From contig DGYJ01000065.1 of NCBI GenBank assembly GCA_002396665.1, positions 1 to 19,753 of the forward strand: a stretch of 19,753 nt of DNA. The letters are read 5' to 3'. This stretch comes from Bdellovibrionaceae bacterium UBA5009 (GTDB taxonomy: Bacteria > Bdellovibrionota > Bdellovibrionia > Bdellovibrionales > Bdellovibrionaceae). A program made the position numbers and the translations under genes. Below are positions 7,330 through 13,671 of the stretch, one piece after another. Each line of letters opens with the position of its first letter. Position 1 is the first letter of the stretch. The notes beneath the pieces were generated by a model. That model saw only the letters and a list, made by a program, of their open reading frames with translations, was not told where the DNA came from and searched no databases.

Positions 7330-8751
7330 CTAAGTACTGCACTGTTGCGGTTTATGTTGAACAACTTTTTCCTCTTCGTTTAATTCAACGAAATCACAAG
7401 GCCCGACTTTGATCGTTTTGCCTGTGGCGGACTTAAGCTTTATAATACCGTTATCTCTACGGTAGAAACTTTTGACCTTACCAGAATTAAAAAATGTTAC
7501 ATGACCATTAAAATAGATCAACTTCTCTTGCACAGAAGTGATCCCAGTGCATTCTCCTTGAAAAACAAAACCCAAATCATTTACTTCGAGTCTTCCACAA
7601 GTTTGCCCTCCAAAATTCATTCTGCTTCCGCCAAATGAAGTAATGAGGCCCTTTTCATTAAATTCAATGCTGGAATCGTAAATCTTCGATTTAAAATTAT
7701 TTAAATTCAGCTCGGCTTGACCGAAAAATCTGGAGCCGTCAATGTAAAAATCCCCATGTCCAGTCGTTATTTGAGGCGACGTAATATCTGCCTGGTAAAC
7801 ATCATTCACCAATAGTTGAGGCCCACGGGCTTGAAACTCACTTGCTGTGACTTGAAAGATCAGGTAATTAAATTGAGTCCTGTTAGTGGTGAGTCGCGCA
7901 GAAATATTCAACAAAATATTTGGATGATCTAAATCGATGACTATGCGGGCTTTTTCAATATTTCCACTAATCGGCCGCCCGTCCGGCAATTTTGCAATCA
8001 AGCTCTGTCCACGTAGAAGCCAAAATCCTGTTTGGTTTTTTTCATCTGTTTCATAGGATCGTCCGCAATTTTCTTGTTTTGTACGCACATCTAAATTTTG
8101 AATTGTGGCAGTACTTGGGCATAATTGAATAATATCTTGTAGTTTTAAATAGTCTTGAATTGAAAGAGCTTCAATTGAGGAAGAAGAAACTACACTATTA
8201 AAATAGCGGACTCTTTCAGTGTCTGCATGAAAATAGTTTTTGGAAGTTCTTGCATGCCTTAAAATGATTTCATGCAAAATCAGACCAGCTTGATCATCAT
8301 TGGATAATTTTGACCAAATCTTCTCGTCAATTGTAAATCTTTTGTCTCCAGGTATTTTTGGTTCGCGCTGAATAGCTAACTGCTTGATTTCACAGCCAGA
8401 CGGAATTCCCAGATTCCCTGTATCAGGAATATCCACCAGATCTTCATCGCTGAAAAAGGATTCAGACATGAAAGTCATTGAAAAGCCGGACAATGTCGCG
8501 GCGAGTCGACGGTCAAGATTGTTTAATCTTGTAAGTGCCAATTGTATTTTTTTTTGTACAGATATGTTTGCAGGCCCCAGATCAATTTTAATTTTTCTTA
8601 ATTTTTCAGCCTCATAGTAGTCGTAGAATTTGTACTTGATCTCTCCATTCGCTTTGCACGCTACGACATCGCCGCCGTTTCCAACTGTCCCACCTGCGAG
8701 AACTTTGAGTGAAAGTCCAAAAACAAAAATGAAATAAACTAAGATTTTCAT
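7330..8751 (-). CDS. Exported protein with GNGGDVV motif and HE-x3-RH motif, function unknown
   Basis: A 473-residue protein with a clear signal peptide (Lys-2, hydrophobic core, cleavage near LAG-G at about 20). The mature N-terminus carries GTVGNGGDVVAC, a motif I associate with exported Bdellovibrio proteins. Around residues 158-168 it has LILHEIILRHA, an HE-x3-RH helix reminiscent of, but not identical to, the zinc-protease HExxH; a His and a Glu lie 15-20 residues later (FHADTERVRYFN). The C-terminal half (about 240-460) is rich in alternating polar and hydrophobic residues with many Asn and Gly, probably beta-sheet. Its start overlaps the stop of the upstream regulator in ATGA, so the two are translationally coupled. 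A peptidase role is possible but not shown. Confidence 0.8.
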   Translation of the reverse strand: MKILVYFIFVFGLSLKVLAGGTVGNGGDVVACKANGEIKYKFYDYYEAEKLRKIKIDLGPANISVQKKIQLALTRLNNLDRRLAATLSGFSMTFMSESFFSDEDLVDIPDTGNLGIPSGCEIKQLAIQREPKIPGDKRFTIDEKIWSKLSNDDQAGLILHEIILRHARTSKNYFHADTERVRYFNSVVSSSSIEALSIQDYLKLQDIIQLCPSTATIQNLDVRTKQENCGRSYETDEKNQTGFWLLRGQSLIAKLPDGRPISGNIEKARIVIDLDHPNILLNISARLTTNRTQFNYLIFQVTASEFQARGPQLLVNDVYQADITSPQITTGHGDFYIDGSRFFGQAELNLNNFKSKIYDSSIEFNEKGLITSFGGSRMNFGGQTCGRLEVNDLGFVFQGECTGITSVQEKLIYFNGHVTFFNSGKVKSFYRRDNGIIKLKSATGKTIKVGPCDFVELNEEEKVVQHKPQQCST

Positions 8752-9497
8752 AACAATCCTTTGTTAAGTTGAAAGAATGATAAATTGAGTTGATATATAG
8801 TGTCGGGGTCTTTCCCGCCATATTTCTTTTCAAAGTTCGAGACAAATTTTTGAATATCAATTTGTGCTTGTTGGAATTTTTTTGAATCGAAACTTAATGT
8901 GAGGGCGCGTAAGTCGCGCATATCAATTGGCTGCTGATAGATTGCATCCTGACTAAGCTTTTGCATTTGGTGATGAAACTTCTTGATTCCATCGGAGGAT
9001 ATAGATGGAACTTCATAATTTTCAACAATGCGAAACCCATCATTTTCTTGATGAATTAACATTGCTTTTTCCAGCCTTCTTAAGGCATATCGAACTTCAG
9101 CAGTAGAAAGATCGAAAGCTTTAGCAATTTCTAAATCAGTACACTGGCCTTTTTTTAATTTTAAATACTCAACAATTGCAAAATAAAACCAGTCAGAAAT
9201 TTCAAGAAAGTTTTCGCTTTGCAGCAGGAATTTATCTTTAAGTCGATTTTTATTTTTCCTGGATTGTGAGGAAACCGATTCAAGAAAGCTTTTGGTTTTC
9301 GCGCGGGACCAATTCAGCCTGTTCGCGATCTCCTGGGCACGGATCAAGCTCAGCTGTTTTTTTCTTTGAAAAAGCAATTTTAGAAACCCTGGCGATAAAC
9401 CAAGGTATTTCGCAAAAGCTCGCTCGGAATAACGATGATTGTTCTGTTTCCGTTGAACCAGTTCTTCTGTTAAAAGATCTATATATTCATTCATCAT
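8748..9497 (-). CDS. TIGR02147-family transcriptional regulator
   Basis: A 249-residue protein. The N-terminal 75 residues hold a Cro-type helix-turn-helix (SERAFAKYLGLSPGFLKLLF, then LIRAQEIANRLNW). A middle segment with DWFYFAIVEYLKLKKG and a second winged-helix-like part (DLEIAKAFDLSTAEVRYALRRLEKAMLI) leads to a C-terminal region with DMRDLRALTLSFDSKKFQQ. This order matches the TIGR02147 family, which is expanded in Bdellovibrio and Fibrobacter. Targets are not known for most members. The ATG at 9497 (or 9494) has no Shine-Dalgarno sequence. Two GAAAAC-type palindromes lie 43-81 bases upstream and are candidate operators for autoregulation. It overlaps the exported protein gene downstream by 4 bases. 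Confidence 0.85.
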   Translation of the reverse strand: MMNEYIDLLTEELVQRKQNNHRYSERAFAKYLGLSPGFLKLLFQRKKQLSLIRAQEIANRLNWSRAKTKSFLESVSSQSRKNKNRLKDKFLLQSENFLEISDWFYFAIVEYLKLKKGQCTDLEIAKAFDLSTAEVRYALRRLEKAMLIHQENDGFRIVENYEVPSISSDGIKKFHHQMQKLSQDAIYQQPIDMRDLRALTLSFDSKKFQQAQIDIQKFVSNFEKKYGGKDPDTIYQLNLSFFQLNKGLL

Positions 9498-9503
9498 GAA
9501 ATA

Positions 9504-9532
9504 ATTGCACTTTAAAAAGATTGGCTTTGCAA
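9504..9532 (-). promoter_or_regulatory. Weak promoter candidate for the TIGR02147 regulator
   Basis: TTGCAA (9532-9527), a 17-base spacer and TGCAAT (9509-9504), each matching four of six consensus bases. The -10 box ends six bases before the ATG at 9497, the same geometry as at rsmG and pheS. Judged alone it would be weak. Confidence 0.3.
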
Positions 9533-9539
9533 TGATTTA

Positions 9540-9578
9540 GAAAACAAATTGTTTTCCAAACTGTGTTTTCAGAAAACA
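9540..9578. promoter_or_regulatory. Two palindromic operator candidates upstream of the TIGR02147 regulator
   Basis: GAAAACAA-A-TTGTTTTC (9540-9556) and TGTTTTC-A-GAAAACA (9564-9578) are perfect odd-length palindromes built from the same GAAAAC/GTTTTC half-site, in opposite half-site order. Their centres are 23 bp apart, about two helical turns. They lie directly upstream of the regulator's candidate promoter. Confidence 0.55.
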
Positions 9579-9653
9579 AGACTCCTGGCTTTCGATCATA
9601 GGGACTTAATCTTTCTTTTTGAAAGTAGTTGTTCTTGCAACATGTTTGCGAAT

Positions 9654-9760
9654 TAGAGATAGTAGTCTTTCAAGATGACGTGGTATTCGAGCGGCGTATG
9701 TGACGAAAGCTGGGAGCTTGGTTCACTTGAAGCGCAGGGGGCCCGAGATAAATCCAGTCA
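9654..9760. repeat. G+C-rich intergenic repeat, copy 2 (internally deleted)
   Basis: A diverged second copy of 7129-7279 in the same orientation, about 93% identical over 100 aligned bases, with a weaker match extending back to 9654. It lacks the 51 bases bounded by CAGGAGG repeats in copy 1. At the right end it keeps AAATCCAGTCA and then diverges, so the tRNA-end copy is truncated. Together with the operator candidates this accounts for the 333-base gene-free stretch 9498-9830. Confidence 0.8.
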
Positions 9761-9830
9761 TACGTGTTCATCTTTAGGCTATGGTCAGTTCTTTTTCACT
9801 TATTCCACAAAATAATATAAGTTAATACTC

Positions 9831-10220
9831 ATGAGTATCAACACGGATGAACTAGAAAAAATCTTAAGAAATCTAAAAGAAGCCATCGATTTCGCCGAAA
9901 AATTTAAAATCAGTAAAGATGAAGTGCAATTTAAAATTGCACGAGATGCCTGTATTCAGCGGTTTGAGTACAGTCTTGAACTTTGTTGGAAAACCGCAAT
10001 GAAAAAATTGGGGTCTGCGACAAAGTTCGCAAAGCCAGCTGTTTGCGAAATGGCCCGTGCTGATTTAATCCAAAATTCTGAAATCTGGTTGGGCTTTGTT
10101 GAAGCAAGAAATGAGTCCAGTCATTCCTATGACGAAGATGTTGCCAAAAAAATCTATGTCGAAATTTTAAGCTTTTACAAAGAAGCCATTTCTGTCCTCG
10201 AGAAATTGCAAAAAATATGA
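9831..10220 (+). CDS. HEPN-domain toxin (HepT-like, HI0074 family)
   Basis: A 129-residue all-helical protein of the nucleotidyltransferase substrate-binding (HI0074/HepT) family. It carries the HEPN catalytic signature R-x4-H-x-Y exactly: R93, H98 and Y100 in RNESSHSY. In characterised HepT/MntA pairs the Arg and His form the RNase site, and the Tyr is the residue the partner adenylylates to silence the toxin. FEYSLELCWKTA (45-56) is the other conserved helix of the family. The gene overlaps the nucleotidyltransferase gene in ATGA. The start has no clear ribosome binding site. It lies 70 bases after the second copy of the tRNA-associated repeat, in an accessory region. Confidence 0.88.
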   Translation: MSINTDELEKILRNLKEAIDFAEKFKISKDEVQFKIARDACIQRFEYSLELCWKTAMKKLGSATKFAKPAVCEMARADLIQNSEIWLGFVEARNESSHSYDEDVAKKIYVEILSFYKEAISVLEKLQKI

Positions 10221-10519
10221 ATCATTTTGGAATGACACAAGAGCAATTCACCTTGCTCGAAAGACTAGTGATCAATCCTTTAAAGTCTTGCGGTGCGGTT
10301 GTTTATATTTTTGGTTCTCGAGTGGCTAAAAATAACCATCATTTTTCTGATGTCGATATTCTTTACTCTTCAAATGTGCGAATCCCATCTGCTGTAATCT
10401 CTAAAATTAAAGAAGACATTGAAGAGTCACGATTTCCATTTGCAGTGGACATCGTGGCAGAAAGTGATTTGGCCGAAGGCTATCGTGAGTCTGTTCAACA
10501 GTCGAGGGTTCGCATCTAA
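10217..10519 (+). CDS. MNT-family nucleotidyltransferase antitoxin (MntA-like)
   Basis: A 100-residue minimal nucleotidyltransferase. The active site GS-x10-DxD is intact: G33 and S34 in IFGSRV, then D45 and D47 in SDVDILY, with the third acidic residue D78 in FAVDIV. Characterised MntA proteins transfer AMP from ATP onto the HEPN partner's Tyr and thereby neutralise it; the partner here has that Tyr. Translation is coupled to the HEPN gene through a 4-base overlap, toxin first. The pair therefore looks like a complete type VII toxin-antitoxin module. Confidence 0.88.
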   Translation: MNHFGMTQEQFTLLERLVINPLKSCGAVVYIFGSRVAKNNHHFSDVDILYSSNVRIPSAVISKIKEDIEESRFPFAVDIVAESDLAEGYRESVQQSRVRI

Positions 10520-10652
10520 TATGTATTTTGGAGGTTACGGACTCTGTTTAATAGTTAATCGTTAAATTTTAATCTGAGGTAAATGCTAAGGGTCGCTGGT
10601 TTCAAAATATTGAGCTCAAAATGGACAAAATGCTCTTGTATTCATTTGAATG

Positions 10653-10681
10653 TTGACCGGTCGAATTTGCGAAGAAATACT
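10653..10681 (+). promoter_or_regulatory. Predicted sigma70 promoter with leaderless geometry
   Basis: TTGACC (10653-10658), a 17-base spacer and AATACT (10676-10681). The ATG at 10689 follows seven bases later and has no Shine-Dalgarno sequence in front, so the transcript should start at the initiation codon. Confidence 0.5.
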
Positions 10682-10688
10682 TGAGTGA

Positions 10689-11084
10689 ATGAAAACACTG
10701 TCATTAATTTTTGCCTTATTTGTCTTTAGTGTCACTCAGGCAAAGGAATCCATTCCAGACTTTAGCACGCCTGCAAAAGCCTTCTATTTGGAAATAGTCC
10801 CGGGCGAAACAAAGTCTTTAAAGTTTGAGACTGTGTCAGCCAAATTTCTTTGCGAAGATCGTCTAGATTTAAAATCCTTTGAATCTACAGCAACCTACCC
10901 ATCAAACGAGACGGCTAAGCCTGCTGAAGTAAAGGTCATCAATATTCGTGCAAGTAAGCTTCTCGCGGGATGCGTAAAAAAAGGCGAAAGTAAAAAACTG
11001 ACTGCGCAGTATGAAACACCTAAATCGAAAAACATGACTCATATCTACATAACTGTAGATGATGATATTGCCGTAAAATTTTAA
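10689..11084 (+). CDS. Small exported protein, unknown
   Basis: A 131-residue protein with a Sec signal peptide (MKT, hydrophobic core, probable cleavage after TQA at 18). The mature part is about 113 residues, Lys-rich, with two Cys (residues 54 and 94) that could form one disulfide in the periplasm, and short alternating stretches that suggest a beta-sandwich. I recognise no family. It stands alone, transcribed from its own promoter, between the HEPN/MNT pair and the convergent lrp-type gene. The 150 bases after it contain no terminator that I can see. Confidence 0.7.
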   Translation: MKTLSLIFALFVFSVTQAKESIPDFSTPAKAFYLEIVPGETKSLKFETVSAKFLCEDRLDLKSFESTATYPSNETAKPAEVKVINIRASKLLAGCVKKGESKKLTAQYETPKSKNMTHIYITVDDDIAVKF

Positions 11085-11236
11085 CCCTCATTTAACACTA
11101 CCGAACCACTCGAATCTAAAATCTAAGATTACTCAGGCACTGAACCTTACTGGCAGTGGCTTTGTTGTATTTAAAGCCCCAAATGGCTCAATTCTAAAAT
11201 AACCCGCATCAGTAGAAGGATTTGATTCTAGACAAC

Positions 11237-11710
11237 TCAGAAAATTTTTGGAGTTCTGGAAATTGGTTGAGAAAGACATACAAATGATTCTGTTGACTGA
11301 ATTTCCCCAATTCCTTGAAGTTTATCCATTAAAAATTCCTGAAACTTTTGGATGTCCTGAGTAACAATTTTAAGTATAAGTGCGTAAGAACCGGTTGTAT
11401 AATAGGCCTCAAGAACTTCTGGAATTTTATTTAATTTTTCTAAGACTAGTTGGCTGTCTTTAGCATTTTTTAGATAAATTCCAATAATAGCGCTTACGGT
11501 AAATCCCATCTTAGATTCATCTATCAGCGGAACAAAACCTTTCAGAACTCCATGAAGACGAAGTTTATTTACACGTTGATGAATGGTTGCATTGGAAACT
11601 ACAAGTTTCTTGGCTATATCGACATACGAAGCTCGCGCATCTTTAAAAAGTTCTTTAATAATTTTACGATCTAAGTCATCAATTTGATATTTATCTTGAT
11701 TCATATTCAT
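11237..11710 (-). CDS. Lrp/AsnC-family transcriptional regulator
   Basis: A 157-residue protein of normal family length. The N-terminal helix-turn-helix is classic: DDLDRKIIKELFKDARASY, then IAKKLVVSNATIHQRVNKLR. A linker (GVLKGFVPLIDESKMGF) leads to the RAM ligand-binding and oligomerisation domain (about 65-140, with VLEAYYTTGSYALILKI). Effectors of this fold are usually amino acids, but the ligand cannot be read off. Two starts are possible, ATG at 11710 or at 11704. A -10-like TATTTT (11719-11714) spaced 17 bases from TTGATA (11742-11737) favours 11704. A 35-bp palindrome lies just upstream and overlaps that -35 box. The gene is divergent from the small exported protein at 11836. Confidence 0.9.
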   Translation of the reverse strand: MNMNQDKYQIDDLDRKIIKELFKDARASYVDIAKKLVVSNATIHQRVNKLRLHGVLKGFVPLIDESKMGFTVSAIIGIYLKNAKDSQLVLEKLNKIPEVLEAYYTTGSYALILKIVTQDIQKFQEFLMDKLQGIGEIQSTESFVCLSQPISRTPKIF

Positions 11711-11737
11711 TAGAAAATATCATTATGATTTTTTATT

Positions 11738-11772
11738 ATCAATTTAAATATTATATTAATATTTAAATTGAT
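11738..11772. promoter_or_regulatory. 35-bp palindrome between lrp-type gene and divergent gene (operator candidate)
   Basis: Arms of 16 bases at 11738-11753 and 11757-11772 are perfect reverse complements around a TAT centre (core CAATTTAAATATTA / TAATATTTAAATTG). Lrp-family proteins often bind AT-rich palindromes next to their own gene. One end overlaps the candidate -35 box of the lrp-type gene. Confidence 0.6.
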
Positions 11773-11835
11773 TGATTAACATTAATATGTACACCCCGTT
11801 GCAGTAGAGCTATTTTATGAGCAAAGGAGAAAATT

Positions 11836-12108
11836 ATGAAACGGATCATTTTATTATTGGCACTTGTAGGGCCCTCAGTATCATTTGCAGCGCATTGTCC
11901 ATTAGCATCAACCCAAAGAAAAGTCTTACAAGCGGCTGTTTCTATCGAGTCAATCAATGGTTTTGGAAGGCCTTTAACCACTGAGTTGTATTCGTATTCA
12001 AGTAAGCTTAACACATGGGCAGTTATCTTATCATATTCAGGAATTAGGAATGTTTGGGCCGTAGAGACAAGTGAAGACGGCTGTCAGATAAAGTCGGTCT
12101 ACAAATAG
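11836..12108 (+). CDS. Small exported protein, unknown
   Basis: A 90-residue protein with a signal peptide (MKR, hydrophobic core, likely cleavage after SFA at 18). The mature part is about 72 residues and contains two Cys, near its N-terminus (AHCPL) and near its C-terminus (DGCQIK), which could be disulfide-linked. No family recognised. A strong Shine-Dalgarno AAAGGAG lies seven bases before the ATG, unlike several neighbours. Divergent from the lrp-type regulator, with the large palindrome between, so it may be a target of that regulator. Confidence 0.72.
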   Translation: MKRIILLLALVGPSVSFAAHCPLASTQRKVLQAAVSIESINGFGRPLTTELYSYSSKLNTWAVILSYSGIRNVWAVETSEDGCQIKSVYK

Positions 12109-12169
12109 CCTGCTTATGAGATTTTTTTTAATGAAACTTCTACAGCTAAACTAATTTTTTGGAGGATAT

Positions 12170-12427
12170 GTGAAATATTTATTTTTTATAACTGTTTTTT
12201 CTCTAATTGGATTTTCATCATTCGCGCGAGCAGAGGTTAAGGATTTAGGTCCTATAATGAAAAAGGCTAGTGCTACAGAAAGCCTGAGTAACCTTTTGGA
12301 ACAAATTTCCCTTGCTCCAGCAAAAGATCCTAAGACCGGAAAGAATGTGTTTAAAGTAACTAAGATAAAAAAAGGCTCTGTTTATGAGCGTGAAGGTATA
12401 AAAGTTGGAGATCTTGTCACTCAGTAA
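12170..12427 (+). CDS. Exported protein with truncated PDZ-like C-terminus
   Basis: An 85-residue protein starting with GTG at 12170, preceded by GGAGGA at 12161-12166. It has a signal peptide (cleavage near ARA-EV at 22). The last 30 residues, FKVTKIKKGSVYEREGIKVG plus DLVTQ, resemble the first half of a PDZ domain such as that of the type II secretion protein GspC (SVY..GIKVGD). A normal PDZ would continue with an ING-type strand and a helix, about 40 more residues, so the gene looks cut off. An antitoxin remnant on the other strand begins right at this end, which points to a rearrangement. Whether the short protein is still functional is not clear. Confidence 0.6.
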   Translation: MKYLFFITVFSLIGFSSFARAEVKDLGPIMKKASATESLSNLLEQISLAPAKDPKTGKNVFKVTKIKKGSVYEREGIKVGDLVTQ

Positions 12428-12602
12428 CCACTGGTTTTTGAAATCTAAGACTCATTGGGTATTGGACTTCTTCTTCAATTCGAACAGAAATAGCGACCCT
12501 TGGTGAGCTTCCAATCAATGGACGACCTGCGCGCTTAAAGCCTTTAAGCTGCTTTGCAGTCATTTGGGGGATATCAGAATATTCAAGACGAAATTTTGAA
12601 AC
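12417..12602 (-). pseudogene. Remnant of a BrnA-like antitoxin gene
   Basis: Read on the minus strand, a short frame open from 12602 contains DIPQMTAKQLKGFKRAGRPL and then SPRVAISVRIEEEV, the layout of BrnA-type antitoxins: an SDIP-MT motif, a GRP turn and a ribbon strand ISVRI. The only ATG is internal to the conserved part (12563), and an in-frame stop sits just upstream (12605-12603). After RIEEEV (about 12465) the similarity stops and a 15-residue unrelated tail runs to a stop at 12417. Both ends are therefore damaged. No matching BrnT toxin is seen upstream, where the ABC ATPase gene lies. Family assignment by eye. Confidence 0.5.
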
Positions 12603-12636
12603 TCAGAAAGCTTATTGAAGCTCTTACAAATTCTTC

Positions 12637-13440
12637 TTAAATGGTTAATTCCTTCGAAGGATATCGTTTTATTTTAGGTGGCTGTTGAAGATGTAAGCCT
12701 TCCGTGACAAATTCTTTGACCAAGGAATCTTTTGAAGCCAGAAAATCTTCGGGGCTCCCAAAAAGCAGGATCTTGCCAGAGTCTAGCATGGCCACTGAAT
12801 TTGCGATTCGGAAGGCGCCAAATATGTCATGGGAAACAATAATCGAAGTCGTTCCGGCTTTTGCATTTTCAGTTTTAACAATCAGATCATCAACGGTCTT
12901 GGTCAAGACGGGATCGAGGCTTGTTGTGGGCTCGTCGTAGATTATTATTTCTGGATCAAGCGCCAGGGCCCTGGCAAGTCCCACACGTTTTCGCATTCCG
13001 CCACTCATGTCGGCAGGTAATTTTTCATAGTGGGCCTCTTCAAGTCCGGCCTCTTTGAGCTTTGTCTTTGCAATTTCAATCATCTGATTTTTTTCTAAAT
13101 CACGGCGATGCTCTGTCATCGGGAAGATCACATTTTCGATGGCAGTCATATCAAACAGGGCGGCATCTTGAAATAGCATACCAAATCTTCGGCGAAGAGT
13201 TAGAATTTGTTTTTCTGTCATCGTTGTGATTTCTTGGCCTAGGATTTTTATTGATCCAGAGCTTGGCTTTAAAAGACCAAGTATGAGTTTAAGTAGGACA
13301 GATTTTCCAGTCCCAGAAAAACCGATGATGGCTGTGATTTCGCCCTTTGGAATTTTTAAATCAATGCCATCCAAAATATAATCTTTGCCATTGAATGTTT
13401 TGCGTAAGTTTGAAATATCAACAGCGAATTCAGTATTCAT
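12637..13440 (-). CDS. ABC transporter ATP-binding protein, MlaF/Mkl type
   Basis: A 267-residue ATPase with all elements: Walker A GFSGTGKS (40-47), Q-loop in MLFQDAALF (Q91), signature MSGGMRKRVGLARAL (145-159), Walker B IIIYDEPTTSLDP (165-177) and the switch His in VSHD (H204). SGGMRKRVGLARA and the FQDAALFDMTAIENV stretch are typical of the MlaF/Mkl branch, which powers phospholipid or lipophile transport across the envelope together with an MlaE permease and an MlaD substrate-binding protein. Neither partner is next to it; this is unusual for the branch, which usually lies in an operon. A ribosome binding site AGGGA precedes the ATG. Partners may be encoded elsewhere. Confidence 0.88.
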   Translation of the reverse strand: MNTEFAVDISNLRKTFNGKDYILDGIDLKIPKGEITAIIGFSGTGKSVLLKLILGLLKPSSGSIKILGQEITTMTEKQILTLRRRFGMLFQDAALFDMTAIENVIFPMTEHRRDLEKNQMIEIAKTKLKEAGLEEAHYEKLPADMSGGMRKRVGLARALALDPEIIIYDEPTTSLDPVLTKTVDDLIVKTENAKAGTTSIIVSHDIFGAFRIANSVAMLDSGKILLFGSPEDFLASKDSLVKEFVTEGLHLQQPPKIKRYPSKELTI

Positions 13441-13609
13441 TTTGATCCCTGTGTGTATTGAGATGCAAGTCGAATGCCGAAAATATTTAGGCTCAAATCC
13501 CAGCAGATATTTATGGAAGCAATTTGAAACTTAAAGAAGAGGAATATTGACTCGTGACCCATACAAAATGGACGTGTATTTTTTTTAACCTGGCTGTGGA
13601 ACACGCAGG

Positions 13610-13633
13610 GCCCGTTGGTACGGGCTTTGTTTT
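13610..13633 (+). terminator. Terminator-like hairpin in front of gene 13672
   Basis: GCCCGT (13610-13615), loop TGGT and ACGGGC (13620-13625) followed by TTTGTTTT. On the plus strand this is a compact intrinsic terminator, but no gene reads into it; it sits 39 bases before the start codon at 13672, so it may end a short leader RNA or act as an attenuator. Confidence 0.5.
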
Positions 13634-13671
13634 GCAATAACAACGAAACAAACCAATAACAAGGGGGTTTT

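Noticed and set aside
8612..8860. Open frame overlapping the junction of the regulator and the exported protein genes
   Set aside because: It lies in another frame of two well-supported genes and shows no coding character of its own.
11085..11236. A 29-codon stretch ending TGSGFVVFKAPNGSILK that looks protein-like, before a stop at about 11203
   Set aside because: It has no start codon, a stop precedes it in frame, and no recognisable family supports a pseudogene; it is too short to call.
7022..12640. A prophage or integrative element with its own recombinase
   Set aside because: No integrase, transposase, phage structural gene or replication gene is present in the region; only repeats and cargo-like genes are visible.
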